Origin: Nodularia sphaerocarpa UHCC 0038
GTDB lineage: Bacteria; Cyanobacteriota; Cyanobacteriia; Cyanobacteriales; Nostocaceae
NCBI RefSeq assembly: GCF_022376295.1
Contig: NZ_CP060140.1
Span: forward strand, 434,001 to 498,000
Direction: 5' to 3'
DNA: 64,000 bases
Shown here piece by piece: positions 35,508 through 43,176 of this stretch (positions are counted from its first letter, which is position 1; the number at the start of each line of letters is the position of its first letter). The position numbers and the translations under genes are program-made. The notes below the pieces were generated by a model. That model had not been told where the DNA came from and made no database searches. It saw nothing but the letters and a program-made list of their open reading frames with translations.

Positions 35508-35780
35508 TCAGAGTCGAATCCAGTTTGAGTTCATGTCAAAAACTTCTTTCTTTTCCATATCTTTTGACTTCGAGTTGTCAACTAGGCAATTATTTTTTAG
35601 CAGTCGAATGTAGGTGCGGTAAGGTATGTAGTCTATAGGGTTGTAGCCAGAAAACCGGAGAATTAATACACAAGCCCATGAATACTTGCCGGCAATAATC
35701 GCTTTGATAATTTGTTCGATTTGTTCTGTGTTAATTTTTTTAGCTGTTTGTGTATTACAACTATTATTTAGTTGATGCAT
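35508..35780 (-). CDS. HetP-family heterocyst commitment protein
   Basis: The 90-residue protein carries the HetP-family core: EQIEQIIKAIIAGKYSWACV followed by LILRFSGYNPIDYIPYRTYI. HetP and its relatives control commitment to heterocyst formation. The frame is open to 35957, but the ATG at 35780 has GAGGG about nine bases before it and family members start here. The tail after the core (KDMEKKEVFDMNSNWIRL) is variable in the family. I cannot say whether it is HetP itself or one of its paralogues; the short length argues for a paralogue. Confidence 0.82.
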   Translation of the reverse strand: MHQLNNSCNTQTAKKINTEQIEQIIKAIIAGKYSWACVLILRFSGYNPIDYIPYRTYIRLLKNNCLVDNSKSKDMEKKEVFDMNSNWIRL

Positions 35781-37732
35781 AGCTTTCCCTCTTTTTAAAT
35801 TTGGAGTCCTACATCTAGATTCAATTGTGATTTCGGTTTTTATCGAAAATCTAAAATCATCGGACTTAGCTTTGAGAGTGTTAGTGGTAGTATCATCCAA
35901 TTTCTTGAATTTACAGCCAATTTCACTATCTCCACAAGAAAACTTTGATATTCCCAAAAGCTGATTACAGGAATTTGTGCTGATAGGTAAAAAGCATTAA
36001 CCAGAACTACAACTTGGTTGGGAAAATAGGGGTGGATTTAACTAGTCAGCATTTTGATCTGCCTAATATATATCTAGTTAAACTAGCCCCTACAGATAAA
36101 CCGTGTTGCAGAAGCAGCTTCTTTAATAAGCGTACTCAATTTTTATCCCTAGTTATATGAACAATTTTTGGATAGACTTATCTCTTCTTTCGCTGTTACC
36201 ATTTATTGATAATCGTTAACTGTAATCTTGGCTGCGTGAGTCACAGGTTAAAGTAAAAAAATATACTAATCTCTATTTGATTAAATCAAAAGATCACAGA
36301 AAAAATTATTTATTAATTTTGCTGCTTGAATCTAAAGTGCATATTTTTTCTCATAACTGGTCAAATTATTAAGTAACAGCAAGTATTTTATGTTGCTATG
36401 TAACACTGACTCGAATTGAGGAAAAGGTTAATTTATGCTGATGGTAATCATCAGAAAGTCCAATTAATTAACAATGTGCTTTTGGAAACATGATTAAGAG
36501 AAATCTAGTTTTTTTAAACTACAAATGCACAATATTCGGACTGGATATGAACCTTGTAATACCAAATTAATATGAAGTTCTGCACGTTCTTTTCACCCAA
36601 ACCTACCTCTTCTTACCAAGGAAGCACCCTGTACACACATCTTGGCAATCAAGCACAGATCCTGAATTTACCCCTCTTAATCCCCCCTTGCAAAGGGGGA
36701 AAATCCGGTTCTCCTCCTAAACCCCTTCAAGGATGCGCCTTCGGCGTAGTGCAAGGGGGAGTTAGAGGGGGTCAGAAGACTTGTGTGTAGTGGTTCCTTA
36801 CCAAGGGGAGGAGGCGAAGGCGGTGGGGTTCTTTCTATGCGTCTTGATATAAAAAAGGTATAAGACTCCATTGGTAAAGCTAATCAATGTACCCTTTTCC
36901 ATAGTTGGCGGTTATAGTCTTTAACTCGTCTTGTATTTATTTAGTATATTTAGTATTTATTCATACCAAATATATATTGAGATTATCAAAACTTTACAGA
37001 TTTAAAAGCTAGTCAATAAATTGCTAGTAAAAACACAGCCACAAGGTATGAGGATCTGATCATGTTTTTTTGCTACCCAATCTTCTTAGTGCTGATATTT
37101 TTGTGATTACCGATACAGTAAGCCTTTACAATTTCTATAACTTTTGAGAGATGTGGGAGCAATACGTATGTGAATGTAAAAAAAAAGCTATACCTCGTGA
37201 CAGATGACTTAGGACATTATTCTATAGTTAGATGTCAGGATGACTAAAAATAATTAAAATGCAATTCATCATGAGCAAATTGTCTATCTAATGTCAAGTT
37301 TATAGAACAAAAATATCTAAATTAAATTAGACATAGTATTGATATTTTGCATCATGCTTTTGTCCAGCATATATTATTATATTTTTTTTGAGTGAAATGT
37401 AATCTCAATCAAGGTATTTTTAGCCTGAATGCAATTTATCACTTACTTATATAGAGAATTTTTATCTATAAACAAAGGTGATGTTTGGTAAATTGATTTT
37501 TCCCTAAAAATCTGTTGACTTTACAATCAAAAAATATTATTTGTTTATTTATGTAAATAAGTTTAACACGCCTAATTTATATTGATAAAATCAGGTGAGG
37601 AATAGTAATTAAGCTGAATATAATTAAATTTATTTTGGATAAAAGCGTCAATTAATTAGCAGTTCTAATACATTTTTATTATCAAAGCTTTCTTGACTGG
37701 ATTACCAATTGATAAAAATAGCGAGTAGGGAT
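35781..37732. other. Long AT-rich non-coding region
   Basis: Nearly 2 kb without a gene I can support, apart from one MITE copy. An imperfect hairpin at about 36028-36093 pairs GGGGTGGATTTAACTAG with CTAGTTAAACTAGCCCC, 13 of 17 bases. AT content is high throughout, with T runs near 37380. It could hold long leaders of the flanking genes or a small RNA. No tRNA is seen. Confidence 0.5.
36618..36799. mobile_element. Single MITE copy, same family as the array at 23.4-23.9 kb
   Basis: Left end AAGGAAGCACCCTGTACACA and right end TGTGTGTAGTGGTTCCTT are inverted copies with a few changes. The internal CCCTCTTAATCCCCCC and GGGGGAGTTAGAGGGG parts and the GCCTTCGGC loop match the 23-kb array. At 182 bp it is the cleanest copy and defines the ends of the family. 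Confidence 0.75.
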
Positions 37733-38119
37733 ATGAATGCTGGCAATTATAAATTAGTGAAATCCTATAATCAATTAAAACTTCAGCCAGAAGGAAACCT
37801 GAAATTTGCTAATTTACTGAGCAATCAATCTATAAACGCTGCTTTTAATTTACTAGAAATAGCACTGTTTCATAATGTTAAAGACGCAAAATTATCCCAG
37901 CAGGTTAAATATCTTCAGAAGAAATTACTTTCCATAGCACTGGAAAATGTAAATCTAGGGTTTTTTCTGCACTATTGGTTAAAAAGATGGCGAAATATGT
38001 TAACCCCAGATCATATGTCTAGGCTCAGATTACCAGGTTATTTCAGATTCAAATTTGGCGATCGCCATCGCACCCAAAAAACCGAATCTCTTTGCTGGAA
38101 ATTACCTTTACCTACATAG
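37733..38119 (+). CDS. Hypothetical protein before a two-component pair
   Basis: The 128-residue product starts MNAGNYKLVKSYNQLKLQPE; AGGG precedes the ATG at 37733, better than the TTG at 37709. It is basic, with a helical middle (KLSQQVKYLQKKLLSIALEN) and no membrane segment. I do not recognise it. It ends 68 bp before the histidine kinase gene on the same strand, so it may be in that operon. The last 25 residues might be out of the original frame. Confidence 0.45.
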   Translation: MNAGNYKLVKSYNQLKLQPEGNLKFANLLSNQSINAAFNLLEIALFHNVKDAKLSQQVKYLQKKLLSIALENVNLGFFLHYWLKRWRNMLTPDHMSRLRLPGYFRFKFGDRHRTQKTESLCWKLPLPT

Positions 38120-38187
38120 ATGATCAAAGCAGGGAGATTGACTCTAGCTTTGGTTGTCAGAGAAGTGATAAAGTAGTAGAGGGGTGT

Positions 38188-39717
38188 ATGTACAAGTGGA
38201 TTGACGAATTACAAAATACTCAAAAGCATTTACAACAGGAAATTGCTGAACTAAAGAAAAAAGAAGCACAACTCCAACAATCCCTTTCTCTACTGCGTTC
38301 TACCCTGGAATCTACGGCTCATGGCATTATTGCAGTCAGTCTTCAAGGAGAGATTCTCGGCTTTAATCAGAAATTTGGGGATATGTGGCAGATACCCAAT
38401 TCTCTGCTTTTATCCAGCAACTATTTTCAATACCAAGCTTTTTTCGAGAACAAACTAAAATATCCAAAAGCCTATAGTCAACTGATGCGGGAAATATCCA
38501 GTCAATCTGATTTGGAAAGCTACGATATTTTAGAGTTAAAGGATGGGAGAATTTTTGCTCAATACTCTCAGCCTCAGTGGCTGGAGGGCAAAATTATCGG
38601 TAGAGTCTGGAGTATTTGGGATGTTACTGAATCCCAGCAAACAAAAGAATTAGCACAGTTGAATAAAGCTAGCTTGTTTACTTTGGCAGAAACAATAAAT
38701 GCTAGCATTTTTGTAATTCAAGGCTGGGATTTATCCTACATGAATCCGGCGGCAGAGGTATTGACTGGTTATACAAAAGAGGAAATACTAACTGGCTTTG
38801 ATGCGCGCCAATTGTTCAAGAATAAAAAGCGTAAGCAGGTAGATAATAAGGATTTAGAATATCAGGAAATCAAGATTCGGGAAAAAAACGGCAGAGAACG
38901 CTGGTTAGCTTGTGCAGTAGCAATGCTTGATGATCAAGAAACACCAGTTGAAATGATTGCAGGTATTGATATTAGTGATTACAAACAAGCAGAATCGGAT
39001 CTGAGTCAAACTTTAGCACAAACCAAACAACTCAGCGAACTGAAAGCGCATTTCATGTCTATGGTTTGTCATCAATTCCGCACTCCACTAAATGTTGTTT
39101 CATTCTCTAATAGCTTACTCAAAAGGCAGATAAATGAATGTCAGGAAGAAAAAATACGACCATTACTTGATCATATTCAATCTGGTGTGGAACAGATCAC
39201 CAAGATGTTGGATGATATTCTGTTCTTCGCAAAAGCGGAAGCAGCTAAAGTCAATTATGATGCCAAACCGCTCAATTTGGTTGAGTTCTGCAATGATTTA
39301 ATTGCAAAAATGCCGAAAAATGGTCGCGAGAACCGCATAAATTTTGTGAGTCAAGGTAGCTACATCACAGCCTGTCTGGATCAAAAACTGCTGGAACCAA
39401 TAATTTCAAACTTGCTCGACAATGCGATGAAATATTCTCCTATTAGCAGCGTGATTGATTTTAAACTTTTTTGTGAATGTGGGAAAGTAGTTTTCCAAGT
39501 TACAGATAGGGGTGTTGGTATTCCTGTTACTGATAGACAGCGATTATTTGAGCCATTTTATCGAGGTAGCAATATTCATAATCAGCCCGGTTCTGGACTA
39601 GGGTTATCCATTGTCAAAACCCTTGTGGACTTACATCGTGGTAACATTGCCGTAGAAAGTGAAGTTGGTGTAAGTACCACATTTACCATTATGCTACCAG
39701 CAGTGAAATCAAAGTGA
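38188..39717 (+). CDS. PAS-domain sensor histidine kinase
   Basis: The 509-residue soluble protein has a coiled-coil start (residues 5-45), two PAS domains (about 45-160 and 170-290), an H box SMVCHQFRTPLNVV near residue 295, N box NLLDNAMKYSP near 413, and G boxes DRGVGIP and GSGLGLSIV near 445-475. All key residues are present. The frame is open from 38092, but the ATG at 38188 has GAGGGG before it. The gene ends 57 bp before the response regulator gene; they form a cognate pair. Confidence 0.92.
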   Translation: MYKWIDELQNTQKHLQQEIAELKKKEAQLQQSLSLLRSTLESTAHGIIAVSLQGEILGFNQKFGDMWQIPNSLLLSSNYFQYQAFFENKLKYPKAYSQLMREISSQSDLESYDILELKDGRIFAQYSQPQWLEGKIIGRVWSIWDVTESQQTKELAQLNKASLFTLAETINASIFVIQGWDLSYMNPAAEVLTGYTKEEILTGFDARQLFKNKKRKQVDNKDLEYQEIKIREKNGRERWLACAVAMLDDQETPVEMIAGIDISDYKQAESDLSQTLAQTKQLSELKAHFMSMVCHQFRTPLNVVSFSNSLLKRQINECQEEKIRPLLDHIQSGVEQITKMLDDILFFAKAEAAKVNYDAKPLNLVEFCNDLIAKMPKNGRENRINFVSQGSYITACLDQKLLEPIISNLLDNAMKYSPISSVIDFKLFCECGKVVFQVTDRGVGIPVTDRQRLFEPFYRGSNIHNQPGSGLGLSIVKTLVDLHRGNIAVESEVGVSTTFTIMLPAVKSK

Positions 39718-39774
39718 TGAGTTGAGCAGAGTGTTTGCTAATTGTTCCTGGCCAAAAATCCTAGTGATAAAAAA

Positions 39775-40659
39775 ATGATCCAAGAATCTGCGAAAACAAT
39801 TCTCGTAATTGAAGATGATGCTACTACCCGCAATCTTTATTTAAGGGGACTTGAAGCTGAAGGTTTTAAAACTATAGTTGCAGAAAATGGTCTGGTTGGT
39901 ATGGAAAAAGCACAAACCTATTTACCTGATTTGGTGGTTTGCGATATTGTCATGCCAGATATGGATGGTTATAGCGTTCTCCAGAGGATGCGTCAAGATC
40001 CTGTAACTGCGATTATTCCCTTCATTTTTCTCACTGGTAGCGATCATAGGACAGATGTTCGTAAAGGCATGGAGTTGGGCGCTGATGACTATCTTACTAA
40101 ACCTTCGACTTTAGAGCAATTACTCAAGGCGATCGCCATCCGATTAGAAAAGCAATCACTTTTACATCGCTGGTATGCAACTAAATCTCATCAAATACCA
40201 GAATCACTACCCGCAGACACAACTCCATCTATCACCTCTGAGTCAATTTTTCCCAGCATTCCTAATCTCAAAGAAGTTTTCGACTACATTGAAGCTAATT
40301 ATCATCGAAGAATTACTTTATCTAACGTCGCTGAAGCCGTTGGATATTCACCAGCTTACTTAACAAGTCGAGTCAACAAAAAAACAGGTGAAACTGTTAA
40401 CGGTTGGATTGTCAAGCGCCGCATGGCCGCCGCCCGTCTCTTATTGAGGGATAGTGATCAGACAATTGAGCAGATTGCGACAAAACTGGGCTATCAAAAT
40501 CCTTGTCATTTCTCCCGCCAGTTTCGTCAAGATCACGGCATACCTCCCAAAATTTGGAGAAACGAAAATCAACGTTCTCAAGTTTTAAGTAATCAGAACC
40601 CGCAAATCATCAAGCCTCAGCCTCAACATGAACACTATACACCTTTAAGTCGAAGTTAA
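39775..40659 (+). CDS. Response regulator with AraC-type DNA-binding domain
   Basis: The 294-residue protein has a receiver domain (residues about 8-122; acidic pair EDD, phospho-acceptor Asp in LVVCDIVMPDMDG, Thr in FLTGSD, Lys in LTKPS) and a C-terminal AraC domain (about 170-265; ITLSNVAEAVGYSPAYLTSR and IATKLGYQNPCHFSRQFRQD). This pairing is less common than OmpR or NarL types. It is the likely partner of the upstream kinase. The ATG at 39775 is preferred over a TTG at 39742. Its TAA overlaps the stop of the convergent DUF3082 gene in the palindrome GTTAAC. Confidence 0.93.
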   Translation: MIQESAKTILVIEDDATTRNLYLRGLEAEGFKTIVAENGLVGMEKAQTYLPDLVVCDIVMPDMDGYSVLQRMRQDPVTAIIPFIFLTGSDHRTDVRKGMELGADDYLTKPSTLEQLLKAIAIRLEKQSLLHRWYATKSHQIPESLPADTTPSITSESIFPSIPNLKEVFDYIEANYHRRITLSNVAEAVGYSPAYLTSRVNKKTGETVNGWIVKRRMAAARLLLRDSDQTIEQIATKLGYQNPCHFSRQFRQDHGIPPKIWRNENQRSQVLSNQNPQIIKPQPQHEHYTPLSRS

Positions 40660-40976
40660 CTGTTTTTGGGCTTTGTCAATTGCTGCACCACTAATTGGAT
40701 TGCCAAAGCTATCAAACCAATTGCAACTATACCAAATATCCCAGTTCCCAAAGCAACTACACCGACAACCAAAGTCCTGACAGCAGCGCCAATATTTACT
40801 GCTATTGGGTTATCTGAATGGATAGGTTTAGCCGCAAAAGTTGTGGCGATGGATATCATTAGCGAATACATCGCATATCCTAGCCCTCCAGCAAATACCG
40901 CCCCCGTTATACAACGTAAGGGCGTTGGCGGAACCTGAGTTTGAGCTTCTGGTTGTGTTACTTTTGAATCACTCAT
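40656..40976 (-). CDS. DUF3082 family membrane protein
   Basis: The 106-residue protein has two to three membrane segments (from about residues 22 and 63) after a polar start (SDSKVTQPEAQTQVPPTPLR). It fits the cyanobacterial DUF3082 family, which often follows ispE, as here with a 44-bp gap. Function is unknown. Its stop codon overlaps that of the response regulator gene. Confidence 0.8.
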   Translation of the reverse strand: MSDSKVTQPEAQTQVPPTPLRCITGAVFAGGLGYAMYSLMISIATTFAAKPIHSDNPIAVNIGAAVRTLVVGVVALGTGIFGIVAIGLIALAIQLVVQQLTKPKNS

Positions 40977-41020
40977 TTCTTCTTTGTTTCTTAGTGTTTT
41001 AGCCCAGGAAAAAAACTTCC

Positions 41021-41974
41021 TTAAACTGATGATGCTACCTGAATGCCATCTGTAATAGTCCGAGTCACAAACAATTCTAAATCCTGATCAGGAATTGCTG
41101 CTCTCATCTGTAGTTTAACTGCTTGTGCTTGTTGTTCAGACTCCACCAGAGCAAACACTGTGGGGCCAGAACCAGACATCATGGTTCCCAAAACGCCTGC
41201 TTGATTAGCAAATAGTTCTCGCAGTTGTAAAACTTGAGGATAAGCTGGTAAGACTACACGCTCTAAATCATTGTGCAGTTTTTGGGCAATTTCTTCGGCA
41301 TCTTTATTCAGGATAGCTTTAACTATTGCTCCCGAATGAACTGCGGCTGCACGCGCGGCTAAATTTTCCGTATCTCTCAGATAAGTACTGCCAAATTCTT
41401 GGCGATAGGTTTTGTACGCCCAAGCTGTGGAAACTTCCAGACTGCGATATTTTGCCAATACTATATATATATTATCCAAGCTTGGTAAAGGCGAAAGTTG
41501 CTCACCTCTACCTGTAGCAATCACTGTTCCACCGGCGACACAAAAGGGGACATCTGAACCCAGAGTAGCACCCAGTTCTTCTAATTCTGATTTCGTGAGT
41601 CCCAAGTTCCACAATAAATCTATCCCCATTAACACAGCTGCGGCATTTGTCGAACCTCCCGCCAACCCAGCCGCTACGGGAATATGCTTGTTAATTGTAA
41701 TTTCTACACCGCCATATTCAGCCAAGGCTGCGGGAAATTTCGCCGCCATCAGTGCTGCTGCTTTGTATGCTAGATTACTGTTGTCTGTAGGTACTTGTGG
41801 GTGGTTGCAGTTGACGCGAATCGTTTCAGTGCTTAGGGACTGGAGATTAATTTCGTCGGCGAGGGCAATACTTTGTAGTATCATCGCTAACTCGTGATAA
41901 CCATCGGGACGATCGCTGATGATTTCCAGATACAAGTTGATTTTAGCGGGAGCAATTAGATTGTATGAACGCAT
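41021..41974 (-). CDS. ispE: 4-diphosphocytidyl-2-C-methyl-D-erythritol kinase
   Basis: The 317-residue GHMP kinase phosphorylates CDP-methylerythritol in the MEP isoprenoid pathway. Motifs: N-terminal APAKINLYLEI, ATP-binding PVAAGLAGGSTNAAAVL near residue 97, and the C-terminal MMSGSGPTVFALV near 273. Length is normal. It follows rsmA on the same strand with a 59-bp gap, a conserved cyanobacterial order. The ATG lies directly at a heptamer repeat that forms its leader, and no clear ribosome site is seen. Confidence 0.95.
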   Translation of the reverse strand: MRSYNLIAPAKINLYLEIISDRPDGYHELAMILQSIALADEINLQSLSTETIRVNCNHPQVPTDNSNLAYKAAALMAAKFPAALAEYGGVEITINKHIPVAAGLAGGSTNAAAVLMGIDLLWNLGLTKSELEELGATLGSDVPFCVAGGTVIATGRGEQLSPLPSLDNIYIVLAKYRSLEVSTAWAYKTYRQEFGSTYLRDTENLAARAAAVHSGAIVKAILNKDAEEIAQKLHNDLERVVLPAYPQVLQLRELFANQAGVLGTMMSGSGPTVFALVESEQQAQAVKLQMRAAIPDQDLELFVTRTITDGIQVASSV

Positions 41975-42000
41975 ATCAGTTATCAGTTATCAGTTATCAG
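41974..42000. repeat. Heptamer tandem repeat abutting the ispE start
   Basis: TATCAGT is repeated almost four times, ending in imperfect TCAGTTAT units to about 42025. The first base is shared with the ispE start codon (complement strand), so the whole ribosome-binding region of ispE consists of repeat. Confidence 0.9.
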
Positions 42001-42033
42001 GGATCAGTTATTAGGAATCAGTTATCAGTCTGT

Positions 42034-42861
42034 TTACTGTTCACTGTTCACTGTTAACTGATTTACTAATGTTACCCATTGCTGAACGCTGAGGTCTTCG
42101 GCTCGAACTTGGGGATTTATTTCTAATTGTTCCAGTAATTGGGTCAGGCGATCGCGTTCAACCACCGATTGCAAATTATTTCTTAACATTTTGCGTTTCG
42201 CCCCAAATCCAATTTTTACCAAATTCTCAAATTTGCGGGGGTTCAGTGCTGGTGTTTCTATCTGTCGGGGACGCAACCGCACCACGGCTGAATCTACCTT
42301 TGGCGCTGGGTAAAATGCAGATGCGGGAACGGTACAAATAAATTCACAATCAGCTAAATATTGCACCCGTACACTCAAAGCCCCAAAAGTTCTAGAACCA
42401 GGATTAGCATACAACCTGTCGGCTACTTCCTTCTGCACTAGTAGCACTATGGAGTCATAAGGTTCTGGGTTAGGGTTGGCGATCGTCCCTAGCAACTTCT
42501 CAATGATTGGCCCTGTGATATTGTAGGGGATATTCGCTACTACTTTATTGGGCTTTTGAAAGTTGGGAAAGGCTGCTAAAGGGGATGATAAATCTAAGGT
42601 GAGGAAATCCCCTTGCAATAGTAAGAAGTTATCTTTTTTACCGAGTTGCTTGGCTAACTGTTTGCACAAATCAAAGTCGATTTCCACTGCTACGAGCGAT
42701 CGCACCAAGGGTAGCAAACGCCGAGTTAGAATACCCGTACCAGGGCCAATTTCCAGAATGCGATCATCGCTCTGGTGACATTCTGCTGCTTTAATAATTG
42801 CATCCAGAGCCTTTTCACTTTTGAGCCAATGTTGAGCAAAAGACTTGCGCGGTCTAATCAT
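42034..42861 (-). CDS. rsmA: 16S rRNA (adenine1518/1519-N6)-dimethyltransferase
   Basis: The 275-residue protein is RsmA/KsgA. It starts IRPRKSFAQHWLKSEKALD (family FGQHFL region), has SAM motif ILEIGPGTGILTRRLLP near residue 35, and the catalytic NIPYNITGPI near 110. The C-terminal helical domain starts near 195. It dimethylates two adenines near the end of 16S rRNA late in ribosome assembly. It is first in the rsmA-ispE-DUF3082 block. Confidence 0.95.
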   Translation of the reverse strand: MIRPRKSFAQHWLKSEKALDAIIKAAECHQSDDRILEIGPGTGILTRRLLPLVRSLVAVEIDFDLCKQLAKQLGKKDNFLLLQGDFLTLDLSSPLAAFPNFQKPNKVVANIPYNITGPIIEKLLGTIANPNPEPYDSIVLLVQKEVADRLYANPGSRTFGALSVRVQYLADCEFICTVPASAFYPAPKVDSAVVRLRPRQIETPALNPRKFENLVKIGFGAKRKMLRNNLQSVVERDRLTQLLEQLEINPQVRAEDLSVQQWVTLVNQLTVNSEQ

Positions 42862-43176
42862 TAACTTTCCTGACTAAATCTAGTTTATACAGCAGTTTTC
42901 ATTCAGATGAAGTATATATTTATCTGTGTACATCTGTGTACATCTGTGGTTAATTATTTTTTGCTCTCTTGACTGAAACTGAAATTTAAACGGTAACAAC
43001 CAAAGTGAGATAGTCAAAAATTCACCGCCAAAAGCCACAAAAACCTTTGTGTAGGTTGGGTTAAGCGCAGCCCAACCCAACAAATTTTTTAGGTGTAGCG
43101 CGGAGAATATTGGGTTTCTCTTTGTTCTACCCAACCTACAAGCTACAAGCAACTATTTATTATAATTGATAATTAT
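42862..43176. other. Non-coding region with dispersed repeat
   Basis: TGTAGGTTGGGTTAAGCG at 43052 and CTACCCAACCTACAAG at about 43130 are inverted copies forming an 85-bp palindromic repeat. A related piece lies at 60976-61005. The antisense frame across it is a by-product. No gene is present. Confidence 0.6.

Noticed and set aside
36572..36871. Two overlapping frames around 36.6-36.9 kb
   Set aside because: Both lie inside the MITE copy and read its palindromic C- and G-rich stretches.
42880..43152. 90-codon antisense frame
   Set aside because: It runs across a dispersed TAGGTTGGG palindrome and has no recognisable protein features.
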